A stretch of 44,272 nucleotides of DNA from a virus, in the IMG/VR virus record IMGVR_UViG_3300042542_005028, positions 1-44,272 of that record. One strand, 5' to 3'. Below, piece after piece: positions 29,152 through 38,123 of the stretch (positions within the stretch are counted from its first letter, which is position 1; every line of letters starts with the position of its first letter). Both the position numbers and the translations under genes were made by a program. The notes beneath the pieces were generated by a model. It made no database searches. It saw only the letters and a list, made by a program, of their open reading frames with translations, and was not told where the DNA came from.

Positions 29152-29224
29152 GGGCGTGTAGTCCAGCGGCAGAGACAGGGAGCTTAAAACTCCTCCAGGG
29201 TCGGTTCGAATCCGACCACGCCTA
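29152..29224 (+). tRNA. tRNA with UAA anticodon (Leu by anticodon) on a class I body
   Basis: A 73-base cloverleaf: acceptor GGGCGTG/CACGCCT (first pair G-U), A73; D-arm GTC...GAC; anticodon stem GGGAG/CTCCT with loop CTTAAAA, anticodon TAA reading UUA; variable loop CCAGG of only 5 bases; T-arm GTCGG-TTCGAAT-CCGAC. Bacterial tRNA-Leu is class II with a long variable arm, so the short loop is unexpected. No CCA is encoded. Confidence 0.85.
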
Positions 29225-29229
29225 TTAAA

Positions 29230-29237
29230 AATAAATA
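29230..29237 (+). promoter_or_regulatory. Late-promoter-like AATAAATA
   Basis: Lies 19 bases before ATG 29257 and just after the tRNA. It matches NATAAATA; chance is possible in this AT-rich gap. Confidence 0.4.
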
Positions 29238-29256
29238 TAAGATATGGGAATTTCCT

Positions 29257-29547
29257 ATGTCTTATCGTATCGATCATGCATACTGCTGGTACAATAATGG
29301 CAGTATGATTGTGAAGATGTATTTTATCAATCATATTCCCTTCACGTTCGATGAACTTCCAGACGGTCACTTATACGATCAAGATCTTTGTAGATTAGCA
29401 GACAAAGAGAGAACATTTGAACCAGAAGACTTATATAAATCCTCATTCTATCTGATAGACGAAGAAGTACATCCATTACTTTTTGATATAGAATTGGAAA
29501 ATCCAGAAGACCTTCCTCAAGATATTGAAGAGGACTTGAGTTCATAA
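29257..29547 (+). CDS. Small acidic protein, unknown
   Basis: A 96-residue protein: Met-Ser-Tyr-Arg-Ile-Asp-His-Ala-Tyr-Cys-Trp-Tyr-Asn-Asn-Gly-Ser-Met-Ile, an aromatic beta half, then an acidic half ending Pro-Glu-Asp-Leu-Pro-Gln-Asp-Ile-Glu-Glu-Asp. No family was recognised. It stands between the tRNA cluster and the second giant fibre gene with late-type motifs on both sides, so late expression is likely. Confidence 0.65.
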   Translation: MSYRIDHAYCWYNNGSMIVKMYFINHIPFTFDELPDGHLYDQDLCRLADKERTFEPEDLYKSSFYLIDEEVHPLLFDIELENPEDLPQDIEEDLSS

Positions 29548-29550
29548 ATA
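29543..29550 (+). promoter_or_regulatory. Late promoter-like CATAAATA before the second giant fibre
   Basis: CATAAATA overlaps the preceding stop and lies 29 bases before ATG 29580. Confidence 0.5.
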
Positions 29551-29579
29551 AAAGATAATGAGAACTCAAAAATAGAAAA

Positions 29580-32500
29580 ATGCCTCTTAATAAAATTGAT
29601 AATTTTATCAAAAATACTGAAGGACGCATATTATATGTAAATCCAAGTGATCTTGATGCAACCGACTCAATTACGAATCAAGGAAATTCTCTGGCACAAC
29701 CCTTCAAAACAATTCAGAGAGCATTATTAGAAGCAGCAAGATTTTCATATCTAAAAGGAAATAATAACGATTTAGTAGAGAAGACAACGATTCTTCTCTT
29801 TCCTGGTGAGCATCTGGTTGATAATAGACCTGGTTTTGCAATCTATGATAATAATGGTGCAGCATATGCAGTTTCCCGAGCAGGTGGAGTAGGTGTTTTA
29901 GCAGCATCAGTTTTATCACTAGGACTAGAATCTAATTTTGATTTAACACAAGAAGATAATATTCTCTATAAGTTCAATAGTTTTTATGGTGGTGTTGTAG
30001 TTCCAAGAGGTACTTCTGTTGTCGGTCTTGACTTAAGAAAAACCAAGATTCGTCCAAAGTATGTTCCAAATCCAACTGATTCTTTTGTAGATAAATCTGC
30101 AGTTTTTAGACTAACCGGAGCATGTTATTTTTGGCAATTATCTTTATTTGATGCAGATGCAAGTGGATTGGTCTATACCAATCCAGATAATTTTGGAACT
30201 ACATATCAATCAACTCCAACATTTTCTCACCATAAATTAACCTGTTTTGAATATTGTGATGGTGTTAACAATGTAGGATCATATGGTCTTACAGACCTTG
30301 ATATGTATTATAGCAAACTTTCAAATGCTTTCAATGTATATCGGGATATTGATCAAAAATTCCCTTCATCTTCTGGTGGATTTGCAAAGAGAAATCCAGA
30401 ATGGGAAATTGTGGGGGCATTTGCTTCAGATCCTGTCAAAATATCTTCAATTATTTCTGGCAATGGTGGAACTGCAACAAGTGTTATTACAGTCACTACT
30501 GAAGTTGCTCATAATTTAAATGCAGGGACTCCAATAAAAATTAAAGGTGTTAGTGGTTCTGGAGTAACTTTCCCATATAATATTTCAACGACTGTACAGA
30601 ATGTACTCAGTTCGACATCATTTACTTATCTTCTCCCAGCAATTCAAGCATATCCAACAATCAATCCAAATCCAAGTGCTTCTGCTGCAACTGTAACTGT
30701 CGAAACTGACACGGTATCTGGTGCATCACCATATATTTTCAACTGTTCGTTACGATCAGTATGGGGAATGAATGGTCTTCATGCTGATGGCAGTAAAGCA
30801 TCTGGTTTTAGAAGTACGGTTGTTGCTCAGTTTACTGCAGTATCTCTACAAAAAGATGATCGTGCTTTTGCAAAATACGATAAAGAGTCAAGAACTTATC
30901 AGACTGTAGATATTGTATCATCTTATGGTTCTGATTTACCAAACGGATCTTCTCAAACCGATTCAAATAAAGTTTATCATTTAGATTCGGATGCAATTTA
31001 TCGTAGAGGGTGGGAAACAAGTCACATTAAAATCACAAATGATGCGTTCATTCAAATTGTTTCCGTCTTTGCGATTGGATTTACAAAACATTTTGATGCA
31101 GAAACTGGTGGTGATGCATCAATTACAAACTCAAACTCAAACTTTGGGCAAATTTCACTAAATTCATCAGGTTTCAAAAAGGAATCTTTTGATAAAGATA
31201 ATAATGCTTTTATTACTTCAATTATTCCCCCAAGAGAAATTGTAAGTTCTGAAGAAAATATTGAGTGGTTATCTATTGATGTTGGTCTAACAACTTCCGT
31301 TGGAATTTCAAATCATCTATACTTTTATGGATTTACTTCCCCAGATGCACCACCATCTACACTTACGCAAGGATATAGAATTGGTGCAAAATTAAATGAT
31401 AAATTATACTTCGTTGGTGCTGGAATTACATATTCAGCATCAATTTTCATGTGCGATAATGTAATCAGTAAGAGTGGAATTACTACGGCACTTGGAACTA
31501 CAAGTTCAGTTAAAAAATATACGGTCAATTCTGGTCCAACATCAAACATTTTAACAATTGGTTCCAATAATCTTCTAACTGGAGAAAAAGTTAAGATTAT
31601 TAGTGATGATGGTGATCTTCCAGAAAATATTGAAGAGCATGAAACTTATTATGCAATTAATGTTGGAGATAATAACAATATAAAGATTGCAGCATCATAT
31701 AATGATGCGATTCAGGGATTCGAATTATCAATTTATGGTGGATCAAATCTTTCCATCTTAAGTAGAGTTTCCGACAAAGAATCTGGAGAAATTGGTTCTC
31801 CAATTCAATATGATGCTCAAAATCAAAATTGGTTTATAAATTTAAATTCAAATAATGAAATTTATAATGCTCTTTCTTCTGGTGGTGTTGCTCTTTATGG
31901 CACAACTACAGATCTTTCATATGTGAAGAGAATTGCGGATGATAGAAGTCTTGACGAAAAACTATACAAAGTTAGAGTCGTTATTCCAAAAGAACTTCCA
32001 AATGCTAAAGATCCTGAAGCAGGATTTGTTATTCAAGAATCCAAATCAACTGGAGCAAGAAACAATAGCGATTTTACTACAACAAGTATTTCATCAAGCG
32101 ATTATTCCTTCAATAAAAATTTAAGATTAATTGCAAATTGCTCTGTTTCTTTAACTACAGTTACTGTAATAGCAGAAGTTCCACATAATCTTCAAGTGGG
32201 AGATCTAGTTAACATTAAGAATGTAACCAGTTCTACAAATAGCAGCGGAACTTTTAATGAAGGATATAATGGAAGATTTGCAGTTACTAGCATTGTAGAT
32301 TCATATACTTTCGAATATTCAACTACTGATACAGAAGGAAAGGCACATACGCCAGGAACATTTACTAATACTGTTTCAACTAGAACTACAAGTTTACCTA
32401 GATTTGAAAGAAATGATTTGCAATCAAACCTGCTCATTTATCGAAATGAAACTATTTCCAATTATGTCTACAATAAGCAGGATGGAATTTATCATTTATA

Positions 32501-35171
32501 TGTTTTAAATGCAAATAATAAAGTTCCTGTAGAATTTACTAACTTAAAGTATAGTCAAATTTCAGTAGATCTTTATCCACAATTAGATCGAGATAATATT
32601 AATCCAAATCCACCAGCAGCAAAGACATTTGCAAAACGCTCTCCACTTGGGGCAATTGTAACAAATGATTTAAAGAAGAGCATCACAAGAGAATCGGCAG
32701 ACCTTACACTCAAGACTTTAGGAATTGGGCACACAATTTCATCAGTATCATCTTCTACAAGTTCTGCAACAATTACATTCCCAAGAATACATGGTCTTGC
32801 AGGAATTTTGACTGGTGCAATAACTGCAGGAGCAGCATATAATAATGGAACTTATCAAAATGTAAAATTATTAAATGGATCTCAAACTGGAACTTGGAGC
32901 GGTGCAACAGCAAGAGTTATTGTAACTGGAGGAGCAGTTACTTCAGCGACTATAATTTCTCCAGGTTCTGGGTATAGTGCTGATTCAATTTATTTTGATC
33001 AAACAGTAATTGGTGTAGGAAATGGAAATGCTAGATTTACTGTAGCATCAACTGGAATTTATGATAATATTGGAGATGTTATTCAAGTTACTGGGGCAGG
33101 AACTACTTCAGATGGATACTATCGAATCACATCTATTCCATCTTCAACTACCGTTTCTATTGCAAAAACATCAGGAGATCCAATAATTACTACTAATCAG
33201 TATGTATTTGTAGTTGGTCCTTCTGTTCAAATTACATCATCAAATTATAATTCTTCAACACAACTCACTACATTTGTAACCACCTCAGCACATGGTTTGA
33301 TTCCTGGAAATAAATTTAGAGTAAATGATTCAACCAATAATAATCTAGGAGATTATATTGTTAAAGAGAGAATAAGTGTTACTTCATTTACTGCAAAAAC
33401 TGATACTGCACTTTCTGCTTCTAGTGGATACATTTTAAAGCATGGATTATCTTCAAATGAAGCGATTTCCAATGTTTCTGGTGAAAATATAGGTGTTAGA
33501 GCAGTTCCGTTTTATGAAGACAAATTTACTTTAAGTTCTGCAATTACAACACAAACAACACTATCAATTGCAAATGCATCTAGATTACCAATTGGATCTT
33601 ACATCCAAATTGACAATGAGATTATGAGAGTCATTAGTGGTAATAATACCACTTCTATTAGTGTCATTCGCGGTGCATTAGGAACTGATCAGGAAAATCA
33701 TGATGTCAATTCTTTAATTCACAGAATTAATCCAGTTGCAATTGAATTCCGTAGACCTTCTATTCTTCGTGCATCTGGTCATACATTTGAATATCTTGGT
33801 TATGGTCCAGGAAACTATTCAACAGGTCTTCCACAAGTTCAAGTTAAAACACTTAGTGATCAAGAGAACTTCCTAGCACAGTCTCAGGAACGCTCTGCTG
33901 GCGTTGTTGTCTACACTGCTATGAATAGTAATGGTGATGTGTTCAATGGCAATACAAAGACTTCTGCATCAAGTGGAGAGATTATTTCCTTTGATATTCC
34001 CAAACCAACAGTTACTGGAGAAAATCCAAATAAACTCAGTGTTGTGTTCGATGAAGTCACAATTAAAGAAAGACTTCTTGTAGAAGGTGGTGTTTCTGGT
34101 CAGGTTCTTTCACAATTCAACGGACCCGTTACATTTAATAAAGATCTTAGAATAAAAGCAGCATCAACCTTTAGTAATACCGTTAGATTAACTCAAGGAA
34201 ATCAATCAACTTCAACTACGTCTGGAAATCTTATTGTTGCTGGTGGAATTGGAGTTGGTGGTAATTTAAATATTGGTGGAAGTGTATCTGCATCAAGTAG
34301 TTTAAACATTACTGGTGAGATTATTGCAAGTACTGGAATTAGACCAGATACTGATGAAGGTGCATATCTTGGAACTTCAACATATCCATTTAGCGATGCT
34401 CATATTGGCGAAATCAGAATTGCTCAAACTGATGATAATACAATTGATACTGCCACTGGACAATTGACTTTAAACGCAACTACTGGAAGTAATGTTGCAA
34501 TTAGTACTAGTACTACTATCAATGGCAATCTTGATATGACTGCTGGTTCTGGTGTACTTAGGGCAAATTATCTAGAAGTTCCTAATATCACACCTGTTGG
34601 TGGAATTGTTATGTGGCCTGGAACAGTATCAAATTTCCCAACAGGATGGGCAATTTGTAATGGTGCTGAACTTTTAATTTCATCTTATACTGCGCTTTAC
34701 AATGTATTAACAAATAATGGAACATCTTTCCCATTCGGCGCAAACACAAATGGATCTGGTGGAGCAGGAAGTACTCATTTCCGCCTACCAAATATGGTAG
34801 ATCGATTTGTTGCTGGTGCAGGTAGTGCATATTCTGTGGGAAATACTGGTGGTAGTGCTAATGCAACTTTAGTATCTCACAGTCATACTGGATCTACATC
34901 TATAGAGGGATCTCATAGACATGGATTTATCTATGCTACTGGTAATTTTATCGATGGAAACGGAACTATAGATCATTCAGATCAAGGAAATATTAATGAA
35001 TTAGAGCAAAGTGGAGCTCCAGATAATCAAAGATTGAGAAAATATTTTGCAAATACTGCAGAAAATGGGTCTCACTCCCATTCAGTATCAATGACTACAG
35101 AAGGTTTATCAGCAACAAATGCAAATCTTCCCCCATACTATGCGTTAATCTACTTAATTCGCATTCAATAA
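29580..35171 (+). CDS. Giant structural/fibre protein with beta-helix start and tail-collar end
   Basis: The 1863-residue protein opens with a beta-helix entry (Gly-Arg-Ile-Leu-Tyr-Val-Asn-Pro, then Gln-Pro-Phe-Lys-Thr-Ile-Gln-Arg-Ala-Leu) typical of phage pectate-lyase-like structural proteins. The middle carries small beta repeats, including Val-Ala-His-Asn-Leu-x-x-Gly-x-x-Ile-Lys-Ile-Lys-Gly-Val and Pro-Gly-Ser-Gly-Tyr near residue 1130. The C-terminus has a tail-collar domain: Gly-Gly-Ile-Val-Met-Trp-Pro-Gly, Pro-Thr-Gly-Trp-Ala-Ile-Cys-Asn-Gly, Arg-Leu-Pro-Asn-Met-Val-Asp-Arg-Phe-Val-Ala-Gly-Ala-Gly, His-Ser-His-Thr-Gly, and Leu-Pro-Pro-Tyr-Tyr-Ala-Leu-Ile-Tyr-Leu-Ile-Arg-Ile. The end is paralogous to that of the 1776-residue fibre (both contain Glu-Leu-Glu-Gln-Ser-Gly). 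Confidence 0.85.
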   Translation: MPLNKIDNFIKNTEGRILYVNPSDLDATDSITNQGNSLAQPFKTIQRALLEAARFSYLKGNNNDLVEKTTILLFPGEHLVDNRPGFAIYDNNGAAYAVSRAGGVGVLAASVLSLGLESNFDLTQEDNILYKFNSFYGGVVVPRGTSVVGLDLRKTKIRPKYVPNPTDSFVDKSAVFRLTGACYFWQLSLFDADASGLVYTNPDNFGTTYQSTPTFSHHKLTCFEYCDGVNNVGSYGLTDLDMYYSKLSNAFNVYRDIDQKFPSSSGGFAKRNPEWEIVGAFASDPVKISSIISGNGGTATSVITVTTEVAHNLNAGTPIKIKGVSGSGVTFPYNISTTVQNVLSSTSFTYLLPAIQAYPTINPNPSASAATVTVETDTVSGASPYIFNCSLRSVWGMNGLHADGSKASGFRSTVVAQFTAVSLQKDDRAFAKYDKESRTYQTVDIVSSYGSDLPNGSSQTDSNKVYHLDSDAIYRRGWETSHIKITNDAFIQIVSVFAIGFTKHFDAETGGDASITNSNSNFGQISLNSSGFKKESFDKDNNAFITSIIPPREIVSSEENIEWLSIDVGLTTSVGISNHLYFYGFTSPDAPPSTLTQGYRIGAKLNDKLYFVGAGITYSASIFMCDNVISKSGITTALGTTSSVKKYTVNSGPTSNILTIGSNNLLTGEKVKIISDDGDLPENIEEHETYYAINVGDNNNIKIAASYNDAIQGFELSIYGGSNLSILSRVSDKESGEIGSPIQYDAQNQNWFINLNSNNEIYNALSSGGVALYGTTTDLSYVKRIADDRSLDEKLYKVRVVIPKELPNAKDPEAGFVIQESKSTGARNNSDFTTTSISSSDYSFNKNLRLIANCSVSLTTVTVIAEVPHNLQVGDLVNIKNVTSSTNSSGTFNEGYNGRFAVTSIVDSYTFEYSTTDTEGKAHTPGTFTNTVSTRTTSLPRFERNDLQSNLLIYRNETISNYVYNKQDGIYHLYVLNANNKVPVEFTNLKYSQISVDLYPQLDRDNINPNPPAAKTFAKRSPLGAIVTNDLKKSITRESADLTLKTLGIGHTISSVSSSTSSATITFPRIHGLAGILTGAITAGAAYNNGTYQNVKLLNGSQTGTWSGATARVIVTGGAVTSATIISPGSGYSADSIYFDQTVIGVGNGNARFTVASTGIYDNIGDVIQVTGAGTTSDGYYRITSIPSSTTVSIAKTSGDPIITTNQYVFVVGPSVQITSSNYNSSTQLTTFVTTSAHGLIPGNKFRVNDSTNNNLGDYIVKERISVTSFTAKTDTALSASSGYILKHGLSSNEAISNVSGENIGVRAVPFYEDKFTLSSAITTQTTLSIANASRLPIGSYIQIDNEIMRVISGNNTTSISVIRGALGTDQENHDVNSLIHRINPVAIEFRRPSILRASGHTFEYLGYGPGNYSTGLPQVQVKTLSDQENFLAQSQERSAGVVVYTAMNSNGDVFNGNTKTSASSGEIISFDIPKPTVTGENPNKLSVVFDEVTIKERLLVEGGVSGQVLSQFNGPVTFNKDLRIKAASTFSNTVRLTQGNQSTSTTSGNLIVAGGIGVGGNLNIGGSVSASSSLNITGEIIASTGIRPDTDEGAYLGTSTYPFSDAHIGEIRIAQTDDNTIDTATGQLTLNATTGSNVAISTSTTINGNLDMTAGSGVLRANYLEVPNITPVGGIVMWPGTVSNFPTGWAICNGAELLISSYTALYNVLTNNGTSFPFGANTNGSGGAGSTHFRLPNMVDRFVAGAGSAYSVGNTGGSANATLVSHSHTGSTSIEGSHRHGFIYATGNFIDGNGTIDHSDQGNINELEQSGAPDNQRLRKYFANTAENGSHSHSVSMTTEGLSATNANLPPYYALIYLIRIQ

Positions 35172-35174
35172 ATA
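35167..35174 (+). promoter_or_regulatory. Late-promoter-like AATAAATA
   Basis: Overlaps the end of the preceding gene (stop 35169-35171), 16 bases before ATG 35191. Confidence 0.4.
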
Positions 35175-35190
35175 ACTATAAACCTAAAAG

Positions 35191-36705
35191 ATGGCAAATT
35201 ATAAAAAGTCATTTAATCTTAGAAATGGTGTTCAAGTTGATGATGATAATTTTATTGTAAATACTAATGGTTTGGTTGGAATTGGAACATCAATTCCAAG
35301 AGAATTTTTAGACGTTCGTGGAAACGCTCAGATTATTGGTTTAGTTACGACTAGTGCTTTATATGCTGGCGTTGCAACAGTAGGATCTTTAAATGCAACT
35401 CAGGGAGTATCAGTTAGTGGAGTGGTTACTGCAACATCATTTTCGGGTAATGCATCAGGTCTTACTGGAATTTACGCAGTTTCTGTTGATGGGTGGTATA
35501 TTAATTCTGGAACAATTTCAACATCATTCAAAGTTGGCATAGGAACCACAAATCCAATAGGGCAACTTCAAATTGGAACCGGAATTACATTTAATTTAGA
35601 TGGGAATGCATCATACTCCGGTATTATAACAGCAAATGCTTTTTCTGGGTCAGGATCTAACATTTCATCAATTAGTGCCAATAATATTTCAACAGGAACT
35701 TTAAGTAATAGCAGACTTCCATCAAATATTAATGTTGGTATTATTACAGCATCTTCTGGATTTTTTGGACCTTTGACTGGAAATGTAGTTGGCGTAGCAA
35801 GTACTGCATCCAGCATTACACCAACAGCAAATATTACAGTTAATTCCATTAATAGTGGATTTTCAACTTCTGGAATTTCTACAGTTTACACAACTCTTCA
35901 TGTTCCAGGAAATATTGGAATTGGAACATTAAATCCAAATTCTCAGATTCATTTAAGAAAATCTGGAATTTCATCGGTCCAACTTACCAGTGATGGTTCA
36001 AATTCTTCAATAATTACTTTTGGTAGAAATGTAAATCTAACAACAAGTAATGCTCAATTGAGATTTGGAAATACAAATCCAACTTATTTGTATAGTACAG
36101 AACAATCTTTAGACATTATCAATTATGATACTGGAAATCTTAATTTTTATTTAAATCCTGGTGGATCTGGAACTGGATCATACTATTGGTTTAAACCATC
36201 TCTTGGAATAATTATGGCTCTAAATGGAGTCACTGGAAATCTTGGAATTAATTCCATATCACCATCTAGTCGCCTTTCTGTAGTTGGCGATGCACATGTA
36301 AGTGGTTCGACAACCGTTGGAAATTTATCGGTAACTGGTAGTTTTACCCCAACAAATCTTAACGTATCTGGTAATTCCATATTAAATGGAACTGTTGGAA
36401 TTAACACAAGTAGTCCATTCTATACTGTACAAATTGGAAATAATCCTTCTATTTCTAATGGTGTAGGCATTGCATCTACAGGAAACATATTTGCATCAGG
36501 AAACATAACCGCAACAGGAGATATTAGTGGAAATTACATTCAAGCAAATTCATTAAATTCACAAAATATAACTTCTTCTGGAATTATAACAGCAGTTTCT
36601 GGATTTGATTGTGGTGGTGGAAACCGAATTATATTTAATGTAAATGGAAATAATATAGTATTTACAATTCCTGGTGTAGGTTCAACTACATTGACAGTAT
36701 CATAA
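35191..36705 (+). CDS. Fibre-like structural protein
   Basis: The 504-residue protein begins Met-Ala-Asn-Tyr-Lys-Lys-Ser-Phe-Asn-Leu-Arg-Asn-Gly-Val-Gln-Val-Asp-Asp. It repeats the module Val-Gly-Ile-Gly-Thr-x-x-Pro-x-x-x-Leu-x-Val-x-Gly (near residues 29-45, 117-130, 245-255, 350-365) and short Ser-Gly / Ala-Thr-Gly beta repeats. No collar or collagen region is visible, and it ends Phe-Thr-Ile-Pro-Gly-Val-Gly-Ser-Thr-Thr-Leu-Thr-Val-Ser. Probably a trimeric fibre or whisker component. It is the last structural gene of the window. Confidence 0.78.
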   Translation: MANYKKSFNLRNGVQVDDDNFIVNTNGLVGIGTSIPREFLDVRGNAQIIGLVTTSALYAGVATVGSLNATQGVSVSGVVTATSFSGNASGLTGIYAVSVDGWYINSGTISTSFKVGIGTTNPIGQLQIGTGITFNLDGNASYSGIITANAFSGSGSNISSISANNISTGTLSNSRLPSNINVGIITASSGFFGPLTGNVVGVASTASSITPTANITVNSINSGFSTSGISTVYTTLHVPGNIGIGTLNPNSQIHLRKSGISSVQLTSDGSNSSIITFGRNVNLTTSNAQLRFGNTNPTYLYSTEQSLDIINYDTGNLNFYLNPGGSGTGSYYWFKPSLGIIMALNGVTGNLGINSISPSSRLSVVGDAHVSGSTTVGNLSVTGSFTPTNLNVSGNSILNGTVGINTSSPFYTVQIGNNPSISNGVGIASTGNIFASGNITATGDISGNYIQANSLNSQNITSSGIITAVSGFDCGGGNRIIFNVNGNNIVFTIPGVGSTTLTVS

Positions 36706-36747
36706 AATATTGCTAGACTAGGTTTGTCTCCGTTGAAGATAAGAACT

Positions 36748-36809
36748 ACGTAGCTTTAAGATATCTTAAAAACACTTTACGTAGCTTAAAGATATCTTAA
36801 AGACACTTT
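36748..36809. repeat. Two 31-bp tandem repeats containing long palindromes
   Basis: Copies at 36748-36778 and 36779-36809 differ at two positions. Each begins ACGTAGCTT and holds a palindrome on GATATC: copy 1 has the perfect 16-mer TTTAAGATATCTTAAA (36755-36770); copy 2 keeps AAGATATCTT plus flanks with one mismatch. They lie in the 173-base gap between the fibre gene and the helicase, before the terminator. They could bind a dimeric protein or mark an old duplication. Confidence 0.85.
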
Positions 36810-36811
36810 AG

Positions 36812-36846
36812 AAACCGTCCACTGAGACTCTTCAGGGACGGTTTTT
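36812..36846 (+). terminator. Rho-independent terminator after the fibre genes
   Basis: AAACCGTCC (36812-36820) pairs with GGACGGTTT (36836-36844). An inner stem CTGA/TCAG with loop GACTCT extends it past a bulged A, and T's run to 36846. It separates the structural block from the helicase unit. Confidence 0.88.
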
Positions 36847-36851
36847 CGTTG

Positions 36852-36857
36852 TATAAT
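36852..36857 (+). promoter_or_regulatory. -10 element TATAAT before the helicase
   Basis: TATAAT lies 21 bases before ATG 36879. No clear -35 is visible (TCTTCA at 17-base spacing), and the region overlaps the terminator arm. Probably an early or middle promoter of weaker type. Confidence 0.5.
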
Positions 36858-36878
36858 ATCTGCATACACACGAAACCC

Positions 36879-38111
36879 ATGATTTCTTTTCTTCGTCCTC
36901 ATCAAGATCGTGCTTTGAAAGCATTGGATTCTTACCTTAAGGGTCAGGTTATCATGCCTACCGGATCTGGTAAGACTCTAACTATGATTGCAGATGCGAT
37001 TCGTGAGTTTAAAAAAGAATCTGATCAAACCATTGTAGTGGTTGCTCCTCGCATTATGCTTGCTGAGCAATTGTCTGCAGAATTCTTGGAGCACATTACC
37101 AATGCTTCGGTGATGCATGTACATTCTGGTGAAACGCATCACTTCAGTAGTACTCGCCACAATGCGATTCGCACTTGGGTCGATACTCATAAAGGTCATA
37201 AACTAATCTTTACAACTTATAATTCATTGCAACGTCTTCAGGAATCTGATATCCATATCGATACGATTTACTTTGATGAAGCACACAATTCAGTAAAGAA
37301 AAACTTTTTTGTTTCTACTAAGTATTTCTCAGAATCAACAAATCGTTGTTACTTTTTCACTGCAACTCCAAAACATTCTGCTACGTTTGCTAAACCTGGT
37401 ATGAATGATGGATCTGTCTACGGTCAAGTGATCTGCAACGTTCCTGCTACTGAACTTGTAGAGGGTGGTTTTATTGTTCCTCCTCAGATCAAAGTGTCTT
37501 CGATTGACACAATTCGACATAAGGAATATGCAGCAGAGCGTGATTGTATGACTCTTCTGGATACGATTCTCAATGAAGACAATATGCAGAAGGTTTTGGT
37601 AGCAGCACCAAATACTAAGGTTCTGATTCGGATGCTCGCTGAAACTGAATTCATGTCTGAAGTTCAGTCTTGTGGTTACGATGTTCTGTGGGTGACATCA
37701 AAGTATGGTGCTTTCATTAACAATCAGAAGGTTTCCCGTGATGTGTTCTTTGATACTTTGACTCAATGGGGTAAAGATCCTGACAAGAAATTCATCATTC
37801 TGCATTACAGCATTCTGTCTGAAGGCATCAACTGTCCCGGATTGACCTCCTGTGTGCTCATGAGGAACATGGATTACATTGCAATGGCACAGACCATTGG
37901 TAGGGTCATTCGACTCCATCCAGAGGATTCTAAGCGCCTCTCAGAAGGCACTCTGGTGCCTGGACAGTTGGAAAACTATCACAAGTCCTATGGATTCATT
38001 CATGTCCCCGTGTATAGTAACACTGGCATCACAACTGCCCGACGACTACAGAGTGTCGCTGAAACAATCTTTGTTCAAGGCGAACCTGCAATTTCTACCA
38101 TCAACAAGTGA
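36879..38111 (+). CDS. SF2 DEAD/DEAH-type DNA helicase
   Basis: The 410-residue helicase has Arg-Pro-His-Gln-Asp (Q-like, 6-10), motif I Pro-Thr-Gly-Ser-Gly-Lys-Thr (27-33), motif Ia Val-Ala-Pro-Arg, motif II Asp-Glu-Ala-His (133-136), motif III Thr-Ala-Thr-Pro (161-164), and motif VI Gln-Thr-Ile-Gly-Arg-Val-Ile-Arg near 340. I chose ATG 36879; an upstream in-frame ATG at 36849 would start before the -10 box. It resembles the helicase core of UvsW but lacks the T4 UvsW N-terminal domain (T4: 503 residues), so it may be a separate SF2 helicase often carried by cyanophages. Recombination or fork remodelling is plausible. Confidence 0.88.
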   Translation: MISFLRPHQDRALKALDSYLKGQVIMPTGSGKTLTMIADAIREFKKESDQTIVVVAPRIMLAEQLSAEFLEHITNASVMHVHSGETHHFSSTRHNAIRTWVDTHKGHKLIFTTYNSLQRLQESDIHIDTIYFDEAHNSVKKNFFVSTKYFSESTNRCYFFTATPKHSATFAKPGMNDGSVYGQVICNVPATELVEGGFIVPPQIKVSSIDTIRHKEYAAERDCMTLLDTILNEDNMQKVLVAAPNTKVLIRMLAETEFMSEVQSCGYDVLWVTSKYGAFINNQKVSRDVFFDTLTQWGKDPDKKFIILHYSILSEGINCPGLTSCVLMRNMDYIAMAQTIGRVIRLHPEDSKRLSEGTLVPGQLENYHKSYGFIHVPVYSNTGITTARRLQSVAETIFVQGEPAISTINK

Positions 38112-38123
38112 GGTAACTTTATT

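Noticed and set aside
36879-38111. Naming the helicase UvsW outright
   Set aside because: The UvsW N-terminal domain is missing and length is about 90 residues short; other SF2 helicases fit equally well.
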